A DNA stretch of 64,000 nt from Manganibacter manganicus (GCF_002075885.1 NZ_MDET01000010.1:47510-111509), one strand, 5' to 3'; positions 52,017-62,005 are shown, counted from the first letter of the stretch. Numbers and translations: made by a program. Notes: generated by a model not told the origin, from the letters alone.

Positions 52017-53624
52017 TCAATCCTGCAACGGGATTCTGATGTGTACCTGCAGTCCGTCGGGACGAAAATCGCGCTCGATGGTGCCGTTCAGTTCGCGCGT
52101 TATATTCATGTCGATGAGCTTGGTTCCAAAGCCGATTGCAGCAGGTGCCGTGAGCCGGTCGTTGCCCGATTCGCGCCAATTGAGCACGAGTGTTCGATTC
52201 CGACCGCGCCCTTCCTTGGCCCAATCCACCTTGAGCGCATCGACCGAATTACCGGTCTCGCCATATTTCAGCGCATTGGTTGCTAGTTCATGAAATGTGA
52301 GACCCAGCGCCTGTGTTGTCGTCTCGTTGAGCAGGACTTCCGGCCCCGATAGCAATCCTTCCGGCAACTCCTTGCCGAACACCTGACCAAGCTCGATCCG
52401 CAGCAGATCGCGCAGGTCCGCTTTCTGCCAGCGCGAGCGTGTCAACATATCCTGAGAGGCGGCCATCGCCTGCATCCTGGCTGAAAACGAATCGGAAAAC
52501 TCCTTGAGATCATGTGAGCCGGAAGCCGTTTGACGCGCAATCGCGAGCACACGCGTGATCGAGTTCTTGATGCGATGCTTCATCTCCTGCAGCATCAGAT
52601 CCTTTTCGAGCAGGCTCTTTTCCATCGTCGTCCGCAATTCCCACGCCACGTCGTAAGCCCGTTCCTGGTAGCGCGCGACCAGCGCTATCGCGACAGCAAG
52701 AAGAAGGCCCAGAAGGCCAAGCGTCACCGGAATGGCGCGCGAGGATGGCGCCTCAAAAGCATCTGTCGGCCGAAACTGGATCAACCACGGTTGGCCGCCC
52801 ACCTTTAACTCACGGGTAACAAGCAGTTTCGTGCCGAAAGCCGGCTTCTGCGAATGGAACATCAGGTTGCCGGGATCGACAGCTCTGTCGTAGACCTCGA
52901 TACTGACCGGCAGTAGCGGAGTCTTGTTGAGCGCGACCTGAAACAGATTCTCGGCGCGAAAGACACTATAGACAAAACCTTCGATCGACTTCGTACCGGC
53001 ATTGATGTTTTCCGGCGAGGTCGGCACCATCAGCCTGACGAAGACGAAGAAGCCGGGTACCTTTTCACCGTTCTTGCCGTCGAGAAGGACGCGGCCACTG
53101 GCATGCTGCCCGTCGTCCTCCATCGCCTTCTCGATTGCCTGCCGCAAAACCGGTTCGCTCATCATATCGTAGCCGATAGCCGACTGGTTTTTCTTGTCGA
53201 GCGGCTCGAACAGCTTCACCGGGGCACGCCAGCGCCCCACCGCCTCAGGATGAACGCGGTACGCGACACCGCGATCATCCAATATTGCCCGTTCGGCAAG
53301 TTCCTCATTCCCCGTCTTAACGAGCCTGAGAAAGCCGATGCCGCGCAAGCCGGCAAAATTCCCGTCAACATTGAGCGAGTCAAAGAAAGCCTTGAATTCG
53401 CCACTTGAAATTTTTCCATGGCGCGCGTCGAACAATGCCTGGGTCGAGCGCAACAGCGACAATTGCAAATCCACGCGGCTGGCGATGCGGTTGAGTGCAT
53501 CGTCGGCCGTCGCCTCAAACTTGATTCGCGTCGCTTCTTGCGTGGCGAAATAGGCGAAGCTGGCCATAGCCAGGCTCACCAGCGCGACAGCGATGAAGGC
53601 AATGACAGGAAAAAACTTTTTCAA
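52017..53624 (-). CDS. Membrane HWE histidine kinase with CHASE-like sensor (PhyK candidate)
   Basis: A 535-aa protein. A first membrane span (residues 5-27), a periplasmic domain of about 270 residues that resembles CHASE (ALFDARHGKISSGEFKAF, GLRGIGFLRLV, GKPAFGT-like), a second span (about 305-325) and a cytosolic HWE module: H350 in MLQEMKHRIKNSITRVLAIA, FHELATNALKYGE and W483 in LNWRESG. A HisKA_2/HWE kinase with an extracytoplasmic sensor is the usual PhyK layout, hence the candidate role as PhyR kinase. The symbol is not assigned because two HWE kinases flank phyR. Confidence 0.85.
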   Translation of the reverse strand: MKKFFPVIAFIAVALVSLAMASFAYFATQEATRIKFEATADDALNRIASRVDLQLSLLRSTQALFDARHGKISSGEFKAFFDSLNVDGNFAGLRGIGFLRLVKTGNEELAERAILDDRGVAYRVHPEAVGRWRAPVKLFEPLDKKNQSAIGYDMMSEPVLRQAIEKAMEDDGQHASGRVLLDGKNGEKVPGFFVFVRLMVPTSPENINAGTKSIEGFVYSVFRAENLFQVALNKTPLLPVSIEVYDRAVDPGNLMFHSQKPAFGTKLLVTRELKVGGQPWLIQFRPTDAFEAPSSRAIPVTLGLLGLLLAVAIALVARYQERAYDVAWELRTTMEKSLLEKDLMLQEMKHRIKNSITRVLAIARQTASGSHDLKEFSDSFSARMQAMAASQDMLTRSRWQKADLRDLLRIELGQVFGKELPEGLLSGPEVLLNETTTQALGLTFHELATNALKYGETGNSVDALKVDWAKEGRGRNRTLVLNWRESGNDRLTAPAAIGFGTKLIDMNITRELNGTIERDFRPDGLQVHIRIPLQD

Positions 53625-53745
53625 TTATGTGCAAACCACTGAACACCGCATGCCTTTATGAACAAGTCGCGCCGGCAAGACAATGGCCAGGTGAGCCGAG
53701 CGGCAGAACTGGCAGCGTGTTTGGTTGAAACAACCGGATTGACGG

Positions 53746-54435
53746 TCAATCTTCCTGAATCGCGTAGCCCGCACCGCGGATGGTGCGGATCACATCGGAC
53801 ATGGATCCTTCATTGACTGCCTTGCGCAAGCGCCCGACATGAACGTCCACCGTGCGTTCATCGATATAGATGGTCTCGCCCCAGACATTATCCAGCAACT
53901 GGCTACGGGAAAACACCCGGCCCGGATGCCGCATCATGAACTCGAGCAGGCGAAACTCGGTCGGCCCGAGTCTGATCTCGGTTTTTCCACGGTAGACGCG
54001 ATGCTGCTCACGATCGAGGATGATGTCGCCCACCTTCAGTACCGAGGACAGGACCTCCGGCTTGGCACGACGCAACAGTGCTTTCACCCGCGCCACGAAC
54101 TCCGGCATGGAAAACGGCTTGACCAGATAATCGTCGGCGCCGGTCGAGAGCCCCCGGACCCGGTCGCTCTCTTCGCCGCGGGCCGTCAGCATGATAACCG
54201 GCAACCGCTGCGTTTCAGGGCGCATCCTGATGCGCCGGCAAAGCTCGATGCCGGAAACCGCAGGCACCATCCAGTCGAGCACCAGAAGATCGGGCACATG
54301 CTCCTGCAGCCGCATCTCCGCCTCATCGCCGCGCGTGGCGATTTCGACCTGATAGCCTTCTGCTTCCAGATTATAGCGCAGAAGAACGCCGAGCGACTCC
54401 TCGTCCTCGACCACCATGACGCGCGGTGCGATCAT
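53746..54435 (-). CDS. phoB: Phosphate response regulator PhoB
   Basis: A 229-aa OmpR-class regulator. The receiver (1-120) has VVEDEESLGVLL, the phospho-acceptor in LLVLDWMVPAVSG and VKPFS; the winged-helix domain (about 130-228) has LGPTEFRLLEFMMRHPGRVFSRSQLLDNVWGE and YIDERTVDVHVGRLRK. It binds PHO boxes such as 59028-59045. ATG 54435 has AAGGA 8 bases upstream, and overlaps nothing; a reading to 54483 would run into phoU. It is the last gene of pst-phoU-phoB. Confidence 0.95.
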   Translation of the reverse strand: MIAPRVMVVEDEESLGVLLRYNLEAEGYQVEIATRGDEAEMRLQEHVPDLLVLDWMVPAVSGIELCRRIRMRPETQRLPVIMLTARGEESDRVRGLSTGADDYLVKPFSMPEFVARVKALLRRAKPEVLSSVLKVGDIILDREQHRVYRGKTEIRLGPTEFRLLEFMMRHPGRVFSRSQLLDNVWGETIYIDERTVDVHVGRLRKAVNEGSMSDVIRTIRGAGYAIQED

Positions 54436-54457
54436 CAGGTAATCCTTCTCTCCTGCC

Positions 54458-55159
54458 TCACGCCGCAGGCTGCGCCGTTTCATCCGATTTCGGACGGGTG
54501 GCGGGCAATTGCTGGCCGGTCAGCACATAATAGGCGTTCTCGGCGATATTGGTAACATGATCGCCGATGCGCTCCAGATTCTTGGCGCAAAACAGAAGAT
54601 GCGTGCAAGCCGTAATATTGCGTGGGTCTTCCATCATATAGGTCAAAAGCTCACGGAAAACGGACGTATATTTGACGTCGATGCGCTCGTCTTCATCGCG
54701 CAGCAAGGCAACGCCTTCCGCATCCCGCTCGCCATAGACGTCGACTACGCCGTGAACCTGCCCGAGCACCAGGCCCGCCATCGCCTCGATCGAGTGCGAC
54801 AGATCGCGCGGCACCGCATCATGGCCGATGGCCTCGACGCGCTTGGCGATGTTCTTGGCAAGATCGCCGATGCGTTCAAGATCGCCGGCCATGCGGATTG
54901 CCCCAACCACCGCGCGCAGATCGTCGGCCATCGGCTGACGACGTGCGATCAAACTTATGGCCCGCTCATCCAGTTCTCGCTGACTTGCATCCATCACCGC
55001 ATCGTCGGAGACGACGCGGTGGGCCAATGCAATGTCGGCCGAAAGCAGAGCCATGGTCGCACCATTAACCATCGAACCTGCGAGACCACCCATCTCACGG
55101 ATCAGCTTGCCGACCTCGCGTAGATCGTCGTCGAAGGACGTGACGATATGTTCGCTCAT
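54458..55159 (-). CDS. phoU: Phosphate signalling protein PhoU
   Basis: A 233-aa helical protein made of two three-helix PhoU repeats, each with its metal-binding E/DxxxD-type motif (MAGDLERIGDLAKNIAKR, AKNLERIGDHVTNIAENAYY). It connects PstSCAB to the PhoR kinase and represses the regulon when phosphate is abundant. It stands 17 bases after pstB. Confidence 0.95.
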   Translation of the reverse strand: MSEHIVTSFDDDLREVGKLIREMGGLAGSMVNGATMALLSADIALAHRVVSDDAVMDASQRELDERAISLIARRQPMADDLRAVVGAIRMAGDLERIGDLAKNIAKRVEAIGHDAVPRDLSHSIEAMAGLVLGQVHGVVDVYGERDAEGVALLRDEDERIDVKYTSVFRELLTYMMEDPRNITACTHLLFCAKNLERIGDHVTNIAENAYYVLTGQQLPATRPKSDETAQPAA

Positions 55160-55176
55160 GGTCCCTTTCCTCTCCT

Positions 55177-55980
55177 TCAGCCAAAGCGGCCGGTGATGTA
55201 ATCCTGGGTGCGTTTCTCCGCTGGCGCGGTGAAGATTTTCTCGGTGCGGTCGAACTCGATCAGTTCGCCAAGATACATGAAGGCAGTGTTGCTGGAGACG
55301 CGCGCTGCCTGCTGCATGTTGTGGGTGACGATGACGATCGTGTAGTCGCTCTTCAACTCGTCGATCAGTTCCTCGATCTTGGCCGTCGAAAGCGGGTCAA
55401 GCGCCGAAGCCGGCTCGTCGAGAAGGATGACTTCCGGCTTCACCGCCACGGTGCGGGCGATGCAAAGTCGCTGTTGTTGCCCGCCCGACAGTGACAGACC
55501 ACTGGCATCGAGCTTGTCCTTGACCTCTTCCCAGAGAGCCGCGCGTCTCAGCGCCTGTTCGACGCGGCCGTCCATCTCGGATTTCGACAGTTTCTCGTAA
55601 AGACGGACGCCGAAAGCGATGTTCTCATGGATCGACATCGGGAACGGCGTCGGCTTCTGGAACACCATGCCGATGCGTGTGCGAAGCAGGTTGAGATCCT
55701 GCCCCCGGCCGAGAATGTTCTCGCCGTCAAGCAGCACCTCGCCATCGGCGCGCTGCTTCGGGTAAAGCTCGTAAATGCGGTTGAAGACGCGCAGCAGCGT
55801 CGATTTCCCACAACCGGAAGGCCCGATAAAGGCGGTGACACTGCGCTCCGGCAGTGCCAGCGAGATATTCTTCAAGGCCTTGGACTCGCCATAGTAGAAA
55901 TTGAGGCCCTTGACCTCGATCTTCGTTTTCCCGGCGGTGGTCTGCGGCATGATTTTGTCCAGGGAGACCATCTGTGTCAT
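55177..55980 (-). CDS. pstB: Phosphate ABC transporter ATP-binding protein
   Basis: A 267-aa ATPase. Walker A is [10 protein letters not shown], signature [13 protein letters not shown], Walker [12 protein letters not shown], and the PstB block [25 protein letters not shown] 55980 overlaps the pstA stop (ATGA), which fixes the start; the upstream in-frame reading to 56079 lies inside pstA and is not coding. Confidence 0.96.
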   Translation of the reverse strand: MTQMVSLDKIMPQTTAGKTKIEVKGLNFYYGESKALKNISLALPERSVTAFIGPSGCGKSTLLRVFNRIYELYPKQRADGEVLLDGENILGRGQDLNLLRTRIGMVFQKPTPFPMSIHENIAFGVRLYEKLSKSEMDGRVEQALRRAALWEEVKDKLDASGLSLSGGQQQRLCIARTVAVKPEVILLDEPASALDPLSTAKIEELIDELKSDYTIVIVTHNMQQAARVSSNTAFMYLGELIEFDRTEKIFTAPAEKRTQDYITGRFG

Positions 55981-56828
55981 TTGTCCTCTCTGCGTCCGGT
56001 GAGGCTGCGTGCGAAGATGCTGAGCGCAAGCACGGCGAGCGTGATGAGAAGTGCGCCGGTCCAGGCCAGTTGCTGCCATTCTTCATAGGGGCTGAGCGCG
56101 AACTGGTAGATCGTCACCGGAAGGCTGGCCATCGGTGCGTTGAGATCGCTCGACCAGAACTGGTTGTTGAGCGCGGTGAAGAGCAGCGGCGCCGTCTCAC
56201 CTGAAATGCGGGCAATGGCCAGCAAAATGCCGGTGACGATGCCCGAACGCGCCGCGCGATAGGCAACCGAGCGGATGACGATCCAGCGCGGCGCGCCGAT
56301 GGCGGTGCCGGCTTCGCGCAACGCATTGGGAACAAGGTTCAGCATGTCTTCGGTCGTGCGCACCACCACCGGAACCACCAGTATGGCAAGTGCGAAGGCG
56401 CCGGCGAGCGCCGAGAAATGGCCCATGGTACGAACCATGATCTCGTAGATGAACAGGCCGACGACAATGGAAGGGGCTGAAAGCAGGATATCGTTGATGA
56501 AGCGCACCAGCACCGTCAGCTTCGAGAACCGGCCATATTCGGCCATATAGGTGCCCGCCAGAATGCCGACGGGCGTGCCGACGACGACAGCGATGGCCGT
56601 CATCACGACAGAGCCGGCAATCGCGTTGAGCAGGCCGCCGGAATCGCCAGGCGGCGGCGTCATTTCGGTAAACACCGAGAGCGCGAGGCCAGTTCCACCC
56701 TTCCAGACCAGCGCGCCGAGGATGAGCGCCAACCAGGCAAGTCCGATACCGGCAGCGCCCATGCTGAGCCCCATCATCAGGGCGTTGCGGAACTTTCGGC
56801 TTCTATGCAGGGAGGGTGCGATCGACAC
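55977..56828 (-). CDS. pstA: Phosphate ABC transporter permease PstA
   Basis: A 283-aa permease with six helices and the BPD inner-membrane loop [51 protein letters not shown] start at 56828 with CGGAGA upstream, 15 bases after pstC. Confidence 0.94.
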   Translation of the reverse strand: MSIAPSLHRSRKFRNALMMGLSMGAAGIGLAWLALILGALVWKGGTGLALSVFTEMTPPPGDSGGLLNAIAGSVVMTAIAVVVGTPVGILAGTYMAEYGRFSKLTVLVRFINDILLSAPSIVVGLFIYEIMVRTMGHFSALAGAFALAILVVPVVVRTTEDMLNLVPNALREAGTAIGAPRWIVIRSVAYRAARSGIVTGILLAIARISGETAPLLFTALNNQFWSSDLNAPMASLPVTIYQFALSPYEEWQQLAWTGALLITLAVLALSIFARSLTGRREDK

Positions 56829-56843
56829 CGGCGGTCTCCGTTC

Positions 56844-57836
56844 TCAGCTTCCGGCGCGCCGCTCGATGCGCATCAGCATGAAGCGGGCGGCGGCGAGGAT
56901 GAGGAAGGTTATGACAAACAGGATGAGGCCGAGCGCCACCAGCGAAGAGGTGTAGAGCGCACCGTCGGCCTCGGTGAATTCATTGGCGATGGAGGCCGAA
57001 ATCGTGGTGCCGGGGGCAAACAGGGAAGCGGAGATGCGGTGCGCATTGCCAATAACGAAAGTGACGGCCATGGTCTCGCCGAGTGCGCGGCCAAGCCCTA
57101 GCATGACACCCCCCATAATGCCGATCCGCGTATAGGGAATGACGACCCGGCGCGTGACCTCCCATGTGGTGCAGCCAATGCCGTAGGCTGATTCCTTCAG
57201 CACCGCCGGCACTGTGTCGAATACATCCTTGGTGATGGATGTGATGAAGGGCAGCACCATAATCGCCAGGATCAGCGCCGAGGTCAGGATGCCGATGCCA
57301 TAGGGCGGGCCGGCGAACAGGCTCGACAGAACGGGAACGCCATGGAACAGCTTGATGAAGAAGGGTTGCAGATAGGTCTGCAGGAATGGCGCGAAGACGA
57401 ACAGGCCCCATATGCCGTAGATGATCGAAGGGATGCCGGCCAGAAGTTCGACCGCGATGCCGATAGGCCGGCGTAATGGACGCGGACAAAGTTCGGTCAG
57501 GAACACGGTAATGCCGATGCCGATGGGTACGGCAATCAGAATGGCGATGCCCGAGGTGACAAGCGTGCCGTAGATCGGTGCCAGCGCACCGAATTTCTCC
57601 GTCACCGGGTTCCAGGATTCGGTCGTCAGGAATGACGGACCGAAGGCTGACAGAGCAGGCCAGGCGCCGGCCACCAGCGAAACCGCCACCCCGCCCAGGA
57701 TCATCAGCACCAGAATAGCCGCGGCGAATGTCAGCCGCCGGAACAAGGAGTCGGTGAAGGCGAAGCGCCGTACGGCAGCCTCGCGGGCACGAACGGTCTC
57801 CATCGATAATGGCATGGCTGCGGCAATGGTGGTCAT
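56844..57836 (-). CDS. pstC: Phosphate ABC transporter permease PstC
   Basis: A 330-aa permease with six helices, the coupling loop KESAYGIGCTTWEVTRRVVIPYTRIGIMGGVMLGLGRALGETMAVTFVIGN, and FLTELCPRPLRRPIGIAVELLAGIPSIIYGIWGLFVFAP, typical of PstC. ATG 57836 has GAGGG upstream; extension to 57950 runs into pstS and is rejected. Confidence 0.94.
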   Translation of the reverse strand: MTTIAAAMPLSMETVRAREAAVRRFAFTDSLFRRLTFAAAILVLMILGGVAVSLVAGAWPALSAFGPSFLTTESWNPVTEKFGALAPIYGTLVTSGIAILIAVPIGIGITVFLTELCPRPLRRPIGIAVELLAGIPSIIYGIWGLFVFAPFLQTYLQPFFIKLFHGVPVLSSLFAGPPYGIGILTSALILAIMVLPFITSITKDVFDTVPAVLKESAYGIGCTTWEVTRRVVIPYTRIGIMGGVMLGLGRALGETMAVTFVIGNAHRISASLFAPGTTISASIANEFTEADGALYTSSLVALGLILFVITFLILAAARFMLMRIERRAGS

Positions 57837-57898
57837 GCGGCCCTCATTTTGGAATGACGGGAGGACGCCATTTCGCCCTCCCGTTCGTGAGACTGCCG

Positions 57899-58954
57899 TT
57901 ACTCGGTGTAGATGGCCTTGCCGTCGGAGCCGAGAATATCCTTGGCCCACATTTCCTCGACGCTCTTGACCACATTGTCAGGCATCGGCACATAGTCGAG
58001 TTCACCGGCCATTTCGTCGCCCTTGGCGTAGGACCAGGCGAAGAATTTCAACGCATCGGCGGTCGCCTGCGTATCTTCCGGCTGCTTGTAGACAAGGATC
58101 CAGGTCGCCGCAGTCATCGGCCAGGATTCGGCACCCGGCTGGTTGGCCAGGATGACGCCATAGCCCGGCTGCGAACTCCAGTCGGCATTCGCGGCAGCAG
58201 CGGAGAAGGATTCCGCTGTCGGCTCGACTGTCTTACCGTCCTTGTTGATCATGTCGGCATAGATCAACCCGTTTTCCTTGGCATAGGCGTATTCGACATA
58301 GCCGATCGAGCCGCCGGTTTGGGCGACATTGTTGGCGACGCCCTCATTGCCCTTGGCGCCGATGCCCACCGGCCATTGCACGGCCTTGGCAACACCGACC
58401 TCGTCCTTCCAACTCGCGCTCACATCACCGAGATAGTAGGTGAAGTTGAAGGTGGTGCCCGAGCCATCGGAGCGATGAACGACCGCGATCGCCTGATCGG
58501 GCAGCTTGGCCTCCGGGTTGAGCTTCTTGATCGCCTCATCGTTCCAGTTGGTGATCTTGCCGAGGAAGATGTCGGCAAGCGTCGCCCCGTCGAGCACCAG
58601 TTCTCCAGGCTCGATGCCTTCGAGATTGACGACCGGCACGATGCCGCCCATCACCATCGGGAATTGCGCAAGACCGGTGGATTCGAGTTCTTCGCCTTCG
58701 AGTGGAGCATCGGACGCTCCGAAAGTGACCGTCTTGGCCTTGATCTGCTTGATGCCGCCGCCGGAGCCGATCGACTGATAATTGAGGCCGATGCCGGTCT
58801 CCTTCTTGTAGGCGTCGGCCCACTTTGCGTAGATCGGGTAGGGGAAGGTCGCTCCGGCGCCGGAAATATCGGCGGCAAGCACGGGAGAAATGGTGAAGGT
58901 GGACGCCGCGGCGATTGCAATCGCAACAGCCGCTGAGCGGATGAAATGTCTCAT
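57899..58954 (-). CDS. pstS: Phosphate ABC transporter substrate-binding protein
   Basis: A 351-aa periplasmic phosphate-binding protein with signal peptide to about residue 26 ([31 protein letters not shown]). Conserved ligand blocks are [25 protein letters not shown] and [18 protein letters not shown]. It is the first gene of the operon, about 74 bases after a PHO box. phoR, usually upstream in rhizobia, is not in the window. Confidence 0.96.
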   Translation of the reverse strand: MRHFIRSAAVAIAIAAASTFTISPVLAADISGAGATFPYPIYAKWADAYKKETGIGLNYQSIGSGGGIKQIKAKTVTFGASDAPLEGEELESTGLAQFPMVMGGIVPVVNLEGIEPGELVLDGATLADIFLGKITNWNDEAIKKLNPEAKLPDQAIAVVHRSDGSGTTFNFTYYLGDVSASWKDEVGVAKAVQWPVGIGAKGNEGVANNVAQTGGSIGYVEYAYAKENGLIYADMINKDGKTVEPTAESFSAAAANADWSSQPGYGVILANQPGAESWPMTAATWILVYKQPEDTQATADALKFFAWSYAKGDEMAGELDYVPMPDNVVKSVEEMWAKDILGSDGKAIYTE

Positions 58955-59027
58955 TTGGCCTGCTCCTGTTCAGGATGGTCTCTCGGCGCTTTTCTTCAGC
59001 GCCCGCGGCAGGCCATAAACCGCGTAT

Positions 59028-59045
59028 GTTACAGTCGCATGACAG
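59028..59045 (-). promoter_or_regulatory. PHO box upstream of pstS
   Basis: On the minus strand CTGTCAT (59039-59045), GCGA, CTGTAAC (59028-59034): two 7-bp PhoB half-sites at the rhizobial CTGTCAT-N4-CTGTCAT spacing with one or two mismatches in the second half. It stands about 75 bases before pstS and predicts induction by phosphate limitation. Confidence 0.85.
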
Positions 59046-59107
59046 TTTCGTGTCGAAGTGATAACGCTTCACGGGACAGGCAGACCAACCGGTTTTTGAA
59101 GTCGATC

Positions 59108-59458
59108 ATGGGCAACAAGACAATTCCGTTCCTGATTTTCCTGCTTCCCGTTTTCGCCGGTTGCGCGCGCTCCGGCGACGGCACCGTAATGATCCCGCAC
59201 ATGATGGACGCCAGGCGGATATGGGACAAAGGCCCGACCGGCACGCAAACGCCGCCTGTGCATAGTCCGACCGTGTTTCCCGTCGCGCCGGTTTCAGAAC
59301 CTCCGCGATACCGCCCATCGACATCGACGGTGAAGCATCGCAAAATCCATGCGCAGAAGGCCGGCGCCACGGCCGCGCCGGCTATGGAACCGACGAAGCC
59401 GATTGCTTGCGGCGCAGCCCACGACCTTGGCGACCGGGTGCGCATGACCTGTCAATAG
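59108..59458 (+). CDS. Small predicted lipoprotein (116 aa)
   Basis: The frame has a lipoprotein signal (MGNKTIPFLIFLLPVFAGC, lipobox FAGC at 16-19), then a Pro/Thr-rich low-complexity middle and a C-terminal KPIACGAAHDLGDRVRMTCQ with two Cys. No family was recognised. The ATG at 59108 has a weak TTGAAG upstream; an upstream in-frame reading to 58946 covers the PHO box and is unlikely. Divergent from pstS, so the PHO box could also affect it. Moderate certainty that it is a gene. Confidence 0.55.
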   Translation: MGNKTIPFLIFLLPVFAGCARSGDGTVMIPHMMDARRIWDKGPTGTQTPPVHSPTVFPVAPVSEPPRYRPSTSTVKHRKIHAQKAGATAAPAMEPTKPIACGAAHDLGDRVRMTCQ

Positions 59459-59471
59459 TTGGTGTCTGACC

Positions 59472-60572
59472 CTAGGTCGAGAAATGGCTGCCGTGACGGA
59501 TACGGCGCTGGAGGTAACGCAGGCTGAACACCGTATCGGCAGACAGCCGCCCGAGCGGGTGCGACCAGCGGTCATGCTCGCCCTGCATCGTCACGATGCG
59601 GCCGGCCTTGCCGACGAAACCCTTCTTGAACTGCCGCAGGCCCGGTTCGTGCGAGGCACCGCCGAGATCGTACCAGTGAATGCCCTGCTCGCGCAGAAAG
59701 GCGACGACGTACCAGTGCAGCGCATAGCCGGCATGCAGCGGCAGTGCCGCCGCCGCACTGGCACCGAACATGTAATAGGCGCTGTCGCCGAACACGCCGA
59801 TCGTCGCACCGGCAACGAGTTCCCCGTCGTGGAAAGCCACGGCCAGCTTGGGCTTCAATGCGGGCGGCAGTTCCGCCATCAGCGTCCCGGTCAGGTGAAC
59901 CGGCGTGGTGCTGGCGAAGTGCTTGCGCTCCATCATCGTCTTGTAAAGGTGCTGGAAGGCGCGGATTTCCGCAGGTTCCTCGGTAAAGCGCACCTCCAGC
60001 GGTCTGTTCAGCGCTTGCCGCAGATTGTAGCGCCACTTCTGCGCAAGGCTGGCCATCTGTGCCGTATCGTCCAGCGTGGTGTCGACGACATAGCGCTCGG
60101 CATCGCGGATTTCGCGCCGCCGTACAAACCCCTGTTCACGCAGCAGCAGGCTTTCCGTCTCGTGAAAACGGGGGTGCGGGCGCGGCAAGATCGTCAGGCA
60201 ATGGCCGCGCCGCGTGCAATATTCATGCACCAGCGCCGAAATCATCGTGCGGTATGTCTGGCCGTCCATTGCCGCCTCGCGGCGTCGCCAGAATGGCCCG
60301 AAGCGCAGAAAGGCAAGGCCGCGCCCGACCACCGGCAGCTTGACCAAGGCAATGCGGGCGCCGGCGACCGGCACACCATTTTTCCGCAGCAGCAAATGGC
60401 TGTCGTGGCTCTTCCAGTGATGTCTGGCATAGCATGCCGTCTGTTCGGGATTGGAATCGGCAAAGTCAGCAACGATCCGGTCCCACTCCGGATCCGCGAT
60501 GCTGTCAACCTCGACGCTGTAACCATCGCCGGCGGGCAGTGGCTGGGCTTTGCTGAGGGCAAGCATGGGCAT
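59472..60572 (-). CDS. FemAB-like GNAT family protein
   Basis: A 366-aa protein with a FemAB/PEP-CTERM-like acyltransferase fold: residues about 120-300 have FGPFWRRREAAMDGQTYRTMISALVHEYC, LAQKWRYNLRQALNRPLEVRF, LVAGATIGVFGDSAYYMFGA and HWYDLGGASHEPGLRQFKKGFVGKAG. Members transfer amino acids or acyl groups to envelope polymers. ATG 60572 with AGGA upstream is preferred to TTG 60599. The neighbouring flippase suggests surface-polysaccharide work. A long opposite-strand frame (59484-60608) is a shadow. Confidence 0.85.
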   Translation of the reverse strand: MPMLALSKAQPLPAGDGYSVEVDSIADPEWDRIVADFADSNPEQTACYARHHWKSHDSHLLLRKNGVPVAGARIALVKLPVVGRGLAFLRFGPFWRRREAAMDGQTYRTMISALVHEYCTRRGHCLTILPRPHPRFHETESLLLREQGFVRRREIRDAERYVVDTTLDDTAQMASLAQKWRYNLRQALNRPLEVRFTEEPAEIRAFQHLYKTMMERKHFASTTPVHLTGTLMAELPPALKPKLAVAFHDGELVAGATIGVFGDSAYYMFGASAAAALPLHAGYALHWYVVAFLREQGIHWYDLGGASHEPGLRQFKKGFVGKAGRIVTMQGEHDRWSHPLGRLSADTVFSLRYLQRRIRHGSHFST

Positions 60573-60646
60573 TCCGATCCTGAGACGCTCAAGCCGCAAT
60601 ATTCATGATTAGCTGCTAATTTTTCCTTCAGCCGAAGGTTTGCGTT

Positions 60647-62005
60647 TTATCGAGGCCCGGAAAAGCCGACGAACGCCCGGATGCCGATGCGGCTTTTCAC
60701 GACCAGGAAAAGCAGCACCGATTCCACCACGATGGATATGGCAGCGGCCAATGCCGCACCCATGGCGCCCCATGGCGGAATGAAGGCGAGACAAAGCACG
60801 AGATTGACCGCGAAGGCCCCCGCATAGATCACCGCGCAAATACGTTGCTGGCCAACCATGTTGAGAAGTTGCTCGCCCGGACCGATCGAGGCGCGCACCA
60901 GGAGACCGGCGACCATCACGAACATCAGCGAATAAGCCGCCATGAACTCACGGCCGAACAGCCACAGGAGCGGCTTGCCTGCCACCAGAACCAGGATTGC
61001 CGCCGCTATAGAGGGCCAGAACGTCCAGCGTGTCGAGGTCGCGTAAAATTTTGCCAGCCCCGGTGTGTCGCCTGCCGCCTCGAAGGCGGCGAACTTGTGC
61101 GTTGCCGAGGCCGTGATGGCGAAATGGACCATCGCGACGATCGCCGTGACCTTAGTCGCCGCGTAATAGAGCGCGATCTCGTTCGGCGAGCGGAAATATT
61201 GCAGCAGGAGCACGCCGACATAGCTGATAAGGAACAGGAAGATATTGGCGAACAGCACCGGCAGCGCAGACCTGATCCACACGCCATAAACGGTGTTCCT
61301 TCGCGCTTTCGGGATACGCTTTTCCAGCCGCCGGTCGAGCACGACGACCTGCCCGATCGCCGTCAGCCATGTTGCGGCCAGCGCCGCCAGCATGGCTGTC
61401 GCCGCGTCGAGTGCAAAGCCGGCTGCAAACAAAACAAGCATCACTGCCAGAAGCAGCAGGGGCCGCAGGATGAACGGCGGCACCAGCCCGAGATTGATCC
61501 AGCCGAAGGACCGCGCAACGCCGTCCTGCACTGCCGTCATGCCATAAGGCGGCAAGGCGAGGCACGCGAGATAGAGCGGAAAGACGAGATAGACGCCAAT
61601 CGAACCGGACAACAGATAGACCGAGGTGGCGGCCAGCACGGCCATCAGCGTGACCGCCACTGCCGGCACCCAGCGACTGGCGAAGATGAAACCTCTGATG
61701 CGCGAATGGTCGCGCGCCTCGATATAGCGCGGAATGAAGTGCTGCGCGGCAACTGCGAAGCCGAGATCGGCCACCGTGCCGATCAAAAGCACCCAGGTCC
61801 AGACATAGACATAAACGCCATATTCAAACGCCCCCATCCAGCGCGCCATGACGATCTGCGACAGATAGGCAATGGCGGCATTGGTGATACGGATGAAGAA
61901 GGCGGCGCCCGCGGCACGCTGCATCGCCCCTTTGGGGCTCATGCGCCGCAACCATCGCCGGACTGCCCCTTGCTCTCGGCCGGGCATCTGGGCCGTTTCA
62001 TCCAT
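60647..62005 (-). CDS. Polysaccharide flippase (Wzx/MOP superfamily)
   Basis: A 452-aa membrane protein with about 12-14 helices. The N-terminus SPKGAMQRAAGAAFFIRITNAAIAYLSQIVMARWMGAFEYGVYVYVW matches lipid-linked oligosaccharide flippases (polysaccharide_synt family). It would turn undecaprenyl-linked glycans across the inner membrane. The FemAB-like gene follows 74 bases downstream. No glycosyltransferases are adjacent, so the glycan is unknown. Confidence 0.9.
   Translation of the reverse strand: MDETAQMPGREQGAVRRWLRRMSPKGAMQRAAGAAFFIRITNAAIAYLSQIVMARWMGAFEYGVYVYVWTWVLLIGTVADLGFAVAAQHFIPRYIEARDHSRIRGFIFASRWVPAVAVTLMAVLAATSVYLLSGSIGVYLVFPLYLACLALPPYGMTAVQDGVARSFGWINLGLVPPFILRPLLLLAVMLVLFAAGFALDAATAMLAALAATWLTAIGQVVVLDRRLEKRIPKARRNTVYGVWIRSALPVLFANIFLFLISYVGVLLLQYFRSPNEIALYYAATKVTAIVAMVHFAITASATHKFAAFEAAGDTPGLAKFYATSTRWTFWPSIAAAILVLVAGKPLLWLFGREFMAAYSLMFVMVAGLLVRASIGPGEQLLNMVGQQRICAVIYAGAFAVNLVLCLAFIPPWGAMGAALAAAISIVVESVLLFLVVKSRIGIRAFVGFSGPR

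Noticed and set aside
59484..60608. 374-aa plus-strand frame opposite the FemAB-like gene
   Set aside because: Composition and lack of motifs mark a shadow; the minus strand shows conserved GNAT blocks.
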